Source of the DNA: Edaphobacter aggregans DSM 19364
Lineage (GTDB): Bacteria; Acidobacteriota; Terriglobia; Terriglobales; Acidobacteriaceae
Direction of reading: 5' to 3'
DNA: 35,809 nucleotides
NCBI RefSeq assembly: GCF_000745965.1
Contig: NZ_JQKI01000062.1
Span: 1-35,809 of the forward strand
The position numbers and the translations under genes were made by a program. Below are positions 1 through 8,158 of this stretch, one piece after another. Numbering within the stretch: the stretch's first letter is position 1; each line of letters opens with the position of its first letter. The notes under the pieces were generated by a model that was not told the origin of the DNA, did no database searches, and worked only from the letters and a program-made list of their open reading frames with translations.

Positions 1-335
1 CTTCCAGGTCATGCCCGTACTCGCGCCACGTGGTGCCATCCACTCCCGGCGCCGCATCTCGTTTAAGCTTGAGATACGCCGTTCGCAGTAGATCGACCGT
101 CACGCGATGAAGTAGGGCGGTGAACCGTTCCTTCTTCCCTTGCCTTGCTCGCTCTCGTACACGCTCAAGCCCCGGTGACACGCTCACCCGGCTCCATGTC
201 CGGTGCGTGTGCGGCTCGGGCGTGTTCCCCTTGGCCCCTTCCCTTGGCTCCACCGACTCCGCGTCCGATCGTCCGGTCTTGTTCGCCGGCTTCGCAGCTA
301 CTGTGGAAGGGGTCTGACTTCTCCGGTTCGTTCAT
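1..335 (-). pseudogene. ltrA: Group II intron reverse transcriptase/maturase, N-terminal part, apparently frameshifted
   Basis: The reverse strand encodes a classic intron-encoded protein N-terminus: ...RFTALLHRVTVDLLRTAY, then LKLKRDAAPGVDGTTWREY, the conserved start of the RT domain. The protein runs off the left edge. The normal start, MNEPEKSD at 335, is present, but a single extra base around 300-312 puts it out of frame with the rest (ANKTGRSD... TKGNTP-like leader, HRTWSRVSVS). The ATG frame stops near 187. An alternative GTG start inside the RT frame is possible, so the gene is not certainly dead. The family provides reverse transcription, maturation and retrohoming of the intron. Confidence 0.85.
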
Positions 336-695
336 CATCGGCTACGGCTCCTCGCCTTCCCGACGCGGACCACCCCTTGACTGCAAATGGCCAAACTGGA
401 GATCTCCCGGTTCCCAAGCAAAGAGCGTCCGTGCATGCCAGGGTCTACGACCACGCAGGACCGTTCGGGCACTCGCGATGTCGCACCCGTTCGTTTTGCC
501 TTCCGCATACGTAACTACGTCGGCGTCCTGGATGAGAAAGATTTCGTGGCTCAATGGCTGGCCTGCACGCTCCCCTGTCAACGCTTCGCCGCACCCCTCA
601 CGGTATACTGCGCATGACTCGGGGCCGGCGTGGTTCGCTACACCTTCACCGTAATGGACTTGCACCATCTACTCCTTGCCGGTCTCCCGGCGCAC
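1..695 (-). mobile_element. Group II intron, 5' portion (continues past the window's left edge)
   Basis: Read on the minus strand, the intron appears to begin at 695 with the typical 5' boundary GTGCGCC. About 360 nt follow that have the look of the 5' domains of bacterial group II introns, including stretches such as CCCCGAGTCATGCGC and GGGAACCGGGAGATCTC that I recall from related introns. The intron-encoded reverse transcriptase then starts near 335. The 3' end and domains V/VI are outside the window. Sequence to the right of 695 is P-type ATPase coding sequence on the plus strand, so the intron lies antisense in that gene and could not be spliced from its mRNA. The exact boundary is inferred from the conserved 5' heptamer and should be taken as good to a few bases. 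Confidence 0.85.
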
Positions 696-2950
696 TACAT
701 AAACATTCCGAGTCAATTGAGCATACCGCAGCACTTGGGGATCGCCTGAACATGGTTTTTGCAGGCACCATGATCGTCTCCGGGAACGCGAAAGCAGTCG
801 TCACTGCTACTGGGATGCAAACTGAGTGTGGGAGGATTGCAAAACTTCTTGACGTTGAAAAAACCAGATTACCCCTTTGCAGCAACAACTCAGACTCCTG
901 AGTAAGCAGTTGGGTGTCGCGGTCGTCCTAATAGCCGCATGTGTCGTCACGGTCTTGCTCGCTGTTCAAGGCATGCAAAGTGCCACTGCGGTCATGAACA
1001 TACTGCTCTTCGGGATCGCATTGGCCGTCGCCGCTACCCCGGAAGGTCTTGCCGCTGTCATTACGCTGGTGCTGGCAATCGGGGTGCAACGTATGGCTCG
1101 TCGAGGGGCAATCGTTAAGAAGCTCCCTGCAGTAGAGACTTTGGGGTCTACGACCGTGATCGCTTCGGACAAGACCGGGACCATGACGCGCAACGAGATG
1201 ACAGTTCGCGCCCTTGTCACGGCTTCAGGTTATGCCAACGTCTCTGGAAGCGGTTATTCCCCTGAAGGTAATCTTTCAACACCGAACAATGAACAATTCA
1301 CAGAGGCTCAGTCGCGAGAAATATCTCAATTGCTCCTTGCGGCGGCCCTCGTGAATAACGCACAGCTTAGCGAATCCGCAAGGGGATGGAAGATTCAAGG
1401 AGATCCTACGGAGGCTGCACTGCTAACCGCCGCTCGGAAGGCGAAGATCCTGCCTTCAGCTATGCAAAGTCTCTACCCTCGTCTGGCGGAAATTCCCTTT
1501 TCATCGGAACGAAAAATGATGAGCACCTTACATGAACAGGGCCAGCATTCCGGGGCAATCACCGTTTTTACCAAAGGAGCTCCCGACATCCTCCTGGAAC
1601 ACTGTACGCATGAATTTTCCGCCGGGGTCTGCCGTCCTTTGACACCTCAGCGCCGGCAAGACATTCTCCGCAACAATGAACAATTGACCTCCACTGCACT
1701 TCGTACACTTGGCGTTGCTACTCGCCTCTTGACTCAAGTCGAGGCAGCTAACCCCATAGCTATCGACGAACAAGCCACGGAACGCCATCTGACGTTCATT
1801 GGGCTAGTCGGCATGATGGACCCGCCTCGTCCCGAGGCTCGTCGTGCAGTAGAGCAAGCAAAACAGGCCGGCATCCGCCCAATCCTGATAACCGGCGATC
1901 ACCCCAAAACGGCGGTGGCCGTCGCTCAGGACTTGGGAATCATCTCAACTGGTCGTTGTATCTGGCTCCCAACTTGATCAAATCTCCGATGCTGACTTGC
2001 GGCACGCCGTCCGCACCACTGAGGTCTATGCACGGGTCAATCCAGAGCACAAACTCCGTATCGTGCATGCCCTCCAGCAGAACAACGAGATCGTAGCAAT
2101 GACGGGCGACGGCGTGAATGATGCGCCGGCCTTGAAGGCCGCACATATCGGCATTGCCATGGGCATCAACGGCACAGATGTATCGAAAGAGGCTGCCGAT
2201 CTTATCCTGACTGACGACAATTTCTCCACGATCGTTGCCGCTGTTGAGGAGGGCCGCATCGTCTTCGACAATATTCAGAAGTTTCTACGCTATTTGCTGG
2301 CAACCAATCTGGGAGAAGTCTTCACGCTATTCCTAAGCGCCGTCATACTGTCCTTCCGAAGCGGCGGTGTCGCGCAATCTCTTGTGTTGCCTCTCACTGC
2401 AGCTCAGATTCTTTGGATCAACCTCGTTACCGACGGCGCACCTGCGCTGGCGCTCGGAATGGACTCCGCATCCCCGGATGTCATGCGGCGTGCTCCGCGA
2501 CGCCCAAATGCGGGCATCATCGGTCGCCAGATGTTTGGCAATTTATTGCTCGTTGCGACGGCAATGACAGTGGGGACATTGCTGATCTTCTTCTCGGCCC
2601 CGAGCGGCGCCTCCATTCTCCATAAACGATCGATGGCCTTCACAACGCTTATGTTCTTCCAATTGTTCAATTCGCTCAGTGCTCGTTCTGATTCTGACAG
2701 TGCGTTTCGTGACATGTTCGGCAATCATTGGCTCTGGGGTTCCATCTTGCTATCCATTGGACTTCAAATAGTTCTTCTCAATCTTCCTTATCTCCAGCTC
2801 GCATTTGGAGTCGTCTCACTAAGCTTGGCTGACTGGATACTCTGCGTGTCGATCGCAAGCAGTGTCTTATGGGTGAGTGAAATCGCAAAATACTTCAAGC
2901 GCACTGCGCGTTCGGCGACTCAAATGCAATCAGCCGAGGTATCGCGGTGA
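696..2950 (+). pseudogene. P-type cation-transporting ATPase (Ca2+-ATPase-like), disrupted
   Basis: Three consecutive frames together read as the C-terminal two thirds of a P2-type cation pump. From 696: GDRLNMVFAGT and VVTATGMQTECGRIAKLL (actuator-domain end). A frameshift near 880 moves to the frame carrying the ATPEGL membrane motif, the phosphorylation site SDKTGTMTRNEMTV (DKTGT near 1169) and the nucleotide-binding domain with KGAPD. A second shift near 1960 leads to the hinge motif TGDGVNDAPALK and the C-terminal membrane segments, stopping at 2950. The N-terminus would lie beyond the antisense group II intron at 695. Such pumps export Ca2+ or related cations using ATP. With an antisense intron and two frameshifts this copy cannot make a full protein. 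Confidence 0.92.
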
Positions 2951-2976
2951 ATCAAGGCACGGGCACGGAGGTAGAA

Positions 2977-3197
2977 ATGACTACAGGCCGCCCACAGTCA
3001 GAAGGAAAAGATTGTATCGAGGGAAACTTCGTCACCGCGTTCACCGAAAGGCAGATCGTAAAGCTGCCGTCTGGACTCACGTTAGCTGTTCAACTCTTCC
3101 TGGCATCGGTTACTGGAGCTTGGGCATAGCCCTCGCTGCACCATTGACTGCCGCGGTTTCAGGAGTTGTTTTTAGGCCTGTTGCGGGAGGTAAATAG
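2977..3197 (+). pseudogene. C-terminal fragment of an AI-2E/PerM-family membrane transporter, frameshifted
   Basis: After a strong ribosome-binding site (ACGGAGGT before ATG 2977) a short frame reads IEGNFVTAFTERQIVKLPSG then LTLAVQLFLASVTG. This resembles the conserved IEGN..TP..QR..V.LPP.L block of AI-2E family exporters. Near 3110 the match moves to another frame, YWSLGIALAAPLTAAVSGVV, the expected last helix with its LAxPLxA motif. The upstream 250 or so residues are absent. It is therefore a decayed fragment lying between the broken ATPase and the convergent MgtC-type gene. The family assignment is from motif memory and is moderately sure. The alternative is a short novel membrane peptide of 50 residues ending at 3129. 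Confidence 0.5.
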
Positions 3198-3246
3198 AAC
3201 AGATATTGAGAAGGTTCCCATTGCACACAATTCAGCTAAAACGCAT

Positions 3247-4494
3247 TCACTGGCGAATGAAGACAAGGCTAAGGGCAAGCCCTGAAAGAATACAAACAAA
3301 ACCTAGGGTCGTACTCTTGCGAAATGCATTCTTGCCCCATATCAGAGCTATAGCACACTTCACTGCCGTGTTGCCGAGGATACCAACCGCTATGACTCTC
3401 GCAGCCTCAGACGTCTCCATGCCCCGCCGCACCATGGGTGCTAGAGAGGCAACAAGGGCATCGATATCGACCGAGCCGAGCAGACCGGCCGAACCAAACA
3501 TTCCAGCATTCCCAAACCATGCACGCGCAAAGGTCACCAAGTATTGGGCAGCGATAAAGATCAAAGCAAGATAGGCAGCGGTAAGGACGCGCAGGGGATT
3601 TTTTTCTTCCAAAGAAGCACGCTCACTGGATGGACGGCGAAGGCTGTATACAGTAAATAAAACTCCAATCGAGAGCGGAGCGATAACGTAGAAGAAAGTA
3701 GCGATGGCCAGAGCCGGACGAAGCAGCAAGCACAGAATACATACTCGTAACATCGAAACCGAGGTTGCCGCCATCACCCCTCCAGAAAGAGGAACGTAGG
3801 ACTCAGGGTGGCTGCGACTGTCACGCGAGAAGGACAAAGCCACTTGTGTAGAGGAGATCAGCCCTCCGATGAGCCCAGTAAGGACCCAGCCGATTTTGGC
3901 GCCCATGGCTTTTCTGGCGAGGTATCCGGCAAAGCTGATTCCGGAGAATACCAGGACAAGTGTCCAGAGAGAACGCAAATTTAATATCCCTCTGGGGCCG
4001 AAATCCCCGGAAGGGAGAAGGGGGAGAACGATGAGCCCCATCGCGGCAAATTGTGCCGCGGCTTCAAGCTCGATAAGACCAATGCGATTGACCAGCGCAT
4101 GGAGCCATGACTTTTCAATAAGCAAGAGAAGCGTCCAGGCATAAAGCGCTGCGGCAATACCCAGATGGCCAAGCCCGGCAGTGACACCGCTGACTAACAC
4201 AGCCATAGCCGCAACCTCTGTTGTGGCGTCGCGCGGGATCCTGCCTGCACCCAGGCGCACAATCAACACCATAGCCGCAGTGCTGGCAAGGATAACGACT
4301 CCAAGCGTGATGAGTGCGTTGGCAATGAGAAAGCCACATACTCCAGCCACCGTGCCAAGTAGCGTAAATGTGCGGAGGCCGCCGATTGCTCCCGGTTCAT
4401 TCTCACGATAGGCACGTTGCCGATCGACGCCGACTGCGGCTCCGCCGAGAGCTGCGATGGCAATGCCCAGAATTCCATTTCCCGATTGAATCAA
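3247..4494 (-). CDS. MgtC/SapB-family membrane protein with DUF4010
   Basis: 415 residues, almost entirely hydrophobic, with about a dozen predicted membrane segments. The N-terminal part has the MgtC/SapB hallmark (GIAIAALGGAAVGVDRQRAY, then GGLRTFTLLGTVAG). The C-terminal half matches the DUF4010 arrangement (GLIGGLISSTQVALSFS, then SAGLLGSVDIDALVASLAP). The length is typical for bacterial MgtC-DUF4010 proteins. MgtC proteins are linked to Mg2+ limitation and to modulation of membrane ATPases, but this subfamily's transport role is not established. No ATG is available in frame at the 5' end, so I take TTG 4494 as the start; this is uncertain. It is convergent with the broken cation ATPase and AI-2E fragments. 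Confidence 0.88.
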   Translation of the reverse strand: MIQSGNGILGIAIAALGGAAVGVDRQRAYRENEPGAIGGLRTFTLLGTVAGVCGFLIANALITLGVVILASTAAMVLIVRLGAGRIPRDATTEVAAMAVLVSGVTAGLGHLGIAAALYAWTLLLLIEKSWLHALVNRIGLIELEAAAQFAAMGLIVLPLLPSGDFGPRGILNLRSLWTLVLVFSGISFAGYLARKAMGAKIGWVLTGLIGGLISSTQVALSFSRDSRSHPESYVPLSGGVMAATSVSMLRVCILCLLLRPALAIATFFYVIAPLSIGVLFTVYSLRRPSSERASLEEKNPLRVLTAAYLALIFIAAQYLVTFARAWFGNAGMFGSAGLLGSVDIDALVASLAPMVRRGMETSEAARVIAVGILGNTAVKCAIALIWGKNAFRKSTTLGFVCILSGLALSLVFIRQ

Positions 4495-4831
4495 GAGAAA
4501 GCCCTCAAGATTCCACCTGCCACTGAACCTGTTTTTGTCGCAACCTAAATCGCCGGGAAGAAACAGAGATCATTACAGCATTCTTTTTGAATCACGGCCC
4601 CGATATTTATTTCTATTGTGAGCTGGATTTGGCTCTTTGGAACAAGCGGCCTGATACACCTCAATCAGATTAATTTGATTCATATCTATAGTTTTAGGGA
4701 AACTGTTCAGCTCGATCCCGCCTATCGACAGTAAAGCGACAAGGCATATTGCTTCCCTCCAAGTCTCGAGAATGCTCATGAGATTCCACATGTGGGCACA
4801 GGTGGTGCGGAGAGAAGCAAGTGTAAACGCA

Positions 4832-4851
4832 GCAAGGACACGTGTCCTTGC
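4832..4851. promoter_or_regulatory. Perfect 20-bp palindrome at the -35 of the HTH/PIN operon
   Basis: GCAAGGACACGTGTCCTTGC is a perfect inverted repeat with no spacer. Its right end overlaps the -35 hexamer (4848-4853). It is a probable operator, most simply for the HTH protein encoded just downstream; that link is inference. Confidence 0.6.
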
Positions 4852-4876
4852 ACCGCGGTCTCTTTTCATCTAAACT
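4848..4876 (+). promoter_or_regulatory. Sigma70-type promoter of the HTH/PIN operon
   Basis: TTGCAC (4848-4853) and TAAACT (4871-4876) are separated by exactly 17 bp, close to the TTGACA/TATAAT consensus. The predicted transcription start, about 4883, is just ahead of the preferred ATG at 4896. Confidence 0.55.
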
Positions 4877-4885
4877 TTAGATGAA
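4865..4885. promoter_or_regulatory. Perfect 10+1+10 palindrome over the -10 of the HTH/PIN operon
   Basis: The arms TTCATCTAAA and TTTAGATGAA flank a single central C. The site contains the -10 hexamer, so a bound repressor would block open-complex formation. Its sequence differs from the upstream palindrome, which suggests two sites of different specificity or two different proteins. Confidence 0.6.
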
Positions 4886-4895
4886 GGTGGCTATG

Positions 4896-5462
4896 ATGCC
4901 GACAATTCAGCTCAAGCTCCGCGAAGCGAGCGCCATTCTAGGCGTTAACCCAAAGGACCTCCAGAACCTGGTCCAGTTCGGCGTGCTTCAGCCGGAGCGC
5001 CGGGATCGCTTTTTCGTGTTTGATGCGACTTCTCTGTTGGAGGCAAGGGTTGCGTTCTATCTCAAAGAGTCGCTTGGAACCTCGGTGCCCCTACTGGCAC
5101 GGTTTATACGAGAAATCTTTGCAGAGGCGCAGAAATCGAAATCCGGCCGTTTCTCCGATGTTTCAATCTCTTCGCGTCCTGTGAGCGGTAAGGAAGTGGT
5201 GAGAATCGAAGTGCCGCTACGAGCGCTGGCGACCGACTTGGAGGCACGGCTCCCGAAACCCAAGGCTTCGCGGAACGAAGCAGATGGAAGAAGGCGCAAG
5301 GGTTGGAAGGAAGAAATCACTCGCGCGTTCGAGGACGTGGCAGAAGACCTGAAGGGCATATCCGAGAAGGACATCTTGAACGAGATTAAGAGTTATCGAG
5401 CACAGCGCAGGAAGACACCGGAGATCAGCGTAGTTGCCCTCTCACAGAAGAAAACGGCCTAA
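4896..5462 (+). CDS. HTH (MerR-like) antitoxin/regulator of a PIN toxin module
   Basis: About 188 residues. Residues 5-50 form a helix-turn-helix resembling the MerR/excisionase type (LREASAILGVNPKDLQNLVQ then FGVLQPERRDRFFVFD). The rest is charged and helical, ending in a Lys/Arg-rich tail that could contact the toxin. An ATG at 4881 gives five more residues, but it lies inside a palindrome and has no ribosome-binding site. AAGGTGG at 4884-4890 is well placed for ATG 4893 or 4896. The stop overlaps the start of a PIN-domain gene by 29 nt, a coupling typical of toxin-antitoxin pairs. The role as antitoxin and autorepressor is inferred from this context and from two palindromes over its promoter. 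Confidence 0.75.
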   Translation: MPTIQLKLREASAILGVNPKDLQNLVQFGVLQPERRDRFFVFDATSLLEARVAFYLKESLGTSVPLLARFIREIFAEAQKSKSGRFSDVSISSRPVSGKEVVRIEVPLRALATDLEARLPKPKASRNEADGRRRKGWKEEITRAFEDVAEDLKGISEKDILNEIKSYRAQRRKTPEISVVALSQKKTA

Positions 5463-5889
5463 GGGCGTCGTCGATACCTCGGTTCTTGTGGCGGGGATTG
5501 CCGCCTTCAAAAGAGTTGGAGTCCGATCGATCGTGCCCAGTGCACAGATTCTCCGCGCTTGGATTGAGGACGACACTTTCCAGTGGCTTATCACGGAAGA
5601 AATCCTGGAAGAGTACAAAGAAATCCTTGCGCGGTGCAAAGTCCGTCGCGACCTGATTGCTCATGCGATCAGCCTCATCCGCACCGCAGCTCAAGTTGTT
5701 CCCGACGTTCCGGGCTATGGAATTTCTCCTGATCCTGATGACGAGCCGTTCTGTGCATGCGCGGAGGCTGGCAACGCAGATTCTATCGTTACGCTCAACC
5801 CTTCTGACTTCCCACAGCAGAAGCTTAGAGCGCACGTGATTGCGCCAGGCGATACCATTCCCACGACCGGACGCACCCGCCGCCGTTAA
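5434..5889 (+). CDS. PIN-domain toxin (putative toxin component, COG1569-like)
   Basis: 151 residues with a PIN nuclease fold signature: VVDTSVLVAGIA near residue 12 (first acidic residue), ITEEILEEYKEILAR near 55 (second acidic cluster), and PDPDDEPFCACAEAGNADSIVTLNPSDF near 100-127 (the D..F..A..G.AD.IVT..P.DF block). PIN toxins of this group are Mg2+-dependent RNases, neutralised by the adjacent antitoxin. The start is TTG 5434, preceded by GGAG at 5421 and overlapping the upstream gene by 29 nt; no better start leaves the first Asp in place. The catalytic acidic residues appear present. The target RNA cannot be told from sequence. Confidence 0.82.
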   Translation: MPSHRRKRPKGVVDTSVLVAGIAAFKRVGVRSIVPSAQILRAWIEDDTFQWLITEEILEEYKEILARCKVRRDLIAHAISLIRTAAQVVPDVPGYGISPDPDDEPFCACAEAGNADSIVTLNPSDFPQQKLRAHVIAPGDTIPTTGRTRRR

Positions 5890-6451
5890 CCTCTGAGTCT
5901 TGGCGAACGGTTCCGGGAGGTCATCACACGCTGACTAAACAGAGAGCAACTCCAACCCACGTTGGTTGGAGCTTGCGCAATTGTGCTCCAGGGGTAGAGG
6001 CGGTATTTCCCGGAATCATTGAAAGCTTCTCCGAGGTGGTGGAGATTCCCGCATTCTCGTCAAGATTTCTTGCGCTTTTCCACAGGAGGATTAGTTCCAA
6101 CCGTTTCTCAAAGTTTCCTCTCGTGACCATCGAGTCCTCACACGTCCTATTCGCTCCTTCCACCTCATGCAGAGACCATCTGGACATCAAATCCGCATTG
6201 AATCATTGTGAGTGCAAGGAGCATGTGGAACATGCGCGATTCCCCTCGCACACTCAGACAGCTCTCTCTGTTCGATTGCAGCGTGGATGCGCCAAGCCGA
6301 GCATGAGCTTCTTCGTGCAGAGTCGACGAGCGATTGCTCAAAGGTCGATCAGCACGAAACCGCCAACCAATCTCGGTGTGACACGGATGGACTCCGAGAT
6401 CGGCCCCGCGTTAAGCTCAATCAGCCAACCGCTCCCGTGACTGGAGGAAAA
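5890..6451. other. Region without a recognised gene
   Basis: No open frame here has a convincing ribosome-binding site or a recognisable domain. A hairpin lies just after the PIN gene at 5950-5971 (CTCCAACC, 6-nt loop, GGTTGGAG); it lacks a T-tract, so termination is uncertain. The remainder leads into the integrase gene at 6452. Confidence 0.5.
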
Positions 6452-7619
6452 ATGACGGTCACGAGAGATCGATACCAACATGGTTCCCTGCGCAAGGTCG
6501 AAAGAGCGAAAGGGCCTGCGGTCTGGGAATTCAGATATAGCACTTACGAGAGTGGAGTGCGCAAACAGAAACAATTAACCCTCAGCACAACGAAGTTCCC
6601 GACTGAGGCGCGGTCAAGCGCAAAGTGGAGGCTTTGCTTCTGAAACTCAATTCAAGCGCCACCATCGCAGCTCTTCAGGAACCTACGCTGAAGGCCGTTA
6701 TGGAAATCTATGAGCAGGAAGAGATGCCGGAGCGGCCCAAGAGCCGTCAGAATTATCGCCTGCTGATGGATCGGCACATTGAGCCGAGATGGGGCTCCAA
6801 GAAGCTTTCGGAAATTCGACCCCATGCAGTTGAAGTGTGGTTGCGAGAATTGCCGTATGCACCGGAAACGAAAAGGCACATCAGGAGCATGGTGTATCGG
6901 TTGTTCGAACTTGCGATGAAACGAGGCTGGCTGGAAGCTCAGAGAAATCCCATCAGCCTTGTTCGCGTGAAGGGGAGAAGCCGAGTGATCGAGAAGGTGG
7001 TTTTGATGCCTGAACAAATGCTGATCGTTCGACAAAACCTCGAGGATCCGTATTTGCTAATGGCCGAGCTTACCTGCTACCTGGGCCTTCGTATCTGCGA
7101 AGTGCTCGGGCTCAAGTGGGAAGATCTGGATGTGTCGGCTCAGACTCTTTCCATCCGGCGCTCGGCCGTTGACGGGAACGTTTCGGATGTCAAAAGTGAA
7201 GCATCTCGAGAGATGTCATTCCTCTCAGTGGTGACTTCATGCCCTTTCTTCAAAGATGGCAGCGGATTGCACCGGTTTCGGAAGAGGGCTGGATGTTCCC
7301 GAGCATTGTGACGGGCAAACCGTACCATGCAGGCATTCTCCTCCGTCGTCATCTCAAGCCGTTGGCCGCGCAAGTCGGCGTGCCAAGGCTTGGCTGGCAC
7401 ACCTTCCGACACACTTTCCGCAGTTGGCTTGATGCGGTGGGAACTGCGGTGGGCGTCCAACAGAAGATGATGCGTCATGCTGATGTGGCCACGACGATGA
7501 ACATCTACGGGAAGGGAATGATGGACAGCAAGCTCGAAGCGCACACAAAACTGCTCCAATATGCCGGCGTGGGGATGTGTGGGGTTGCGGGTCAACCTAC
7601 CGCAGAGTCAAATTGTTGA
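6452..7619 (+). pseudogene. Tyrosine recombinase (phage/ICE-type integrase), two frameshifts
   Basis: Starts at ATG 6452 after GGAGG. Three frames together give about 389 residues. The N-terminal arm-binding region (YQHGSLRKVERAKG, VWEFRY) runs to a shift near 6615. The core-binding and first catalytic part (MDRHIEPRWGSKKLSEI; box I LGLRICEVLGLKWEDL with the catalytic Arg) runs to a shift near 7195, where GA looks duplicated. The last frame has WHTFRHTF (His..Arg), RHADVATTM and the nucleophile in MNIYGKG. All catalytic residues survive but no single frame encodes them. It stops 7 bp before a 46-bp copy of the tRNA-Pro 3' end, the standard place for an integrase using that tRNA as attachment site. 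It probably belonged to an element extending left. Confidence 0.9.
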
Positions 7620-7625
7620 TTTTGC

Positions 7626-7671
7626 TGGTCGGGGCGGAGGGATTCGAACCCCCGACCCTCTGCTCCCAAAG
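7626..7671 (-). repeat. attL-like copy of the tRNA-Pro 3' end (46 bp)
   Basis: Identical over 46 bp to 16213-16258, the 3' part of the intact tRNA-Pro gene from the anticodon arm through the encoded CCA. The match stops sharply at 7671/16258. It is the duplicated core expected when an element integrates into a tRNA gene. Confidence 0.9.
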
Positions 7672-8158
7672 AATAGCCCAGCCAATTAGCCTGAGTTGTA
7701 CCTACTTCAATGCAGTCGTATTTTCAGGCGATTACGCTCTCGGCATGTTGGGCCATATAAGCCTGTCTAGACGGGTACCCGCTACAGTATCCGCTACAGT
7801 CTTGAATGTCTGGCTGGACGGATCAATCAGATAAATCGTGCTAATGCGAACACGGGAATGCTTCAGTCAGTGCCTCAAAGACAAACTTTGCCCTTCTCTG
7901 GTTCAGTTTTCTGGATGGTCCTGGAGGAATTTGAAGACGACCCGAAGCACCGGAAAAATATCTTCGAAAATGCGGAATCTGGCGAATTGGAGTGATACAA
8001 AACAGCGGGCAATCCATACCCATTTGTGGGATACAAACCCATTTTGTGTGTGGGATACAATCTGCACCACGAGCGGAACGAGATTGTTTTGAACAGGATG
8101 ACGCGCCGGGAGAGAGCGCCGGCACGTTGTAGCAAGCTCGTTTTTGGTAGAGGGACAG
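7672..8158. other. Left end of the island, no recognised gene
   Basis: Holds the arm-type repeat at 7777-7798 and, near 8030-8060, two copies of TGTGGGATACAA. A 45-codon frame at 7858-7995 is open but has no recognisable domain and no clear ribosome-binding site. I would not call it a gene. Confidence 0.45.
7777..7798. repeat. 22-bp island-end repeat (left copy), arm-site-like
   Basis: ACCCGCTACAGTAT followed by CCGCTACA, identical to 16146-16167 and in the same orientation. Each copy contains two CCGCTACA octamers at a 12-bp pitch, the layout of integrase arm-binding sites. This copy is 105 bp inside the left core. Confidence 0.7.

Noticed and set aside
4573..4869. 98-codon minus-strand frame between the MgtC-type gene and the HTH gene
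   Set aside because: Its start lies inside the palindrome, it has no ribosome-binding site and no recognisable domain, and it runs antisense through the HTH/PIN promoter.
5950..5971. Hairpin after the PIN gene as an intrinsic terminator
   Set aside because: A good 8-bp stem, but no following T-tract on either strand; kept only as a hairpin.
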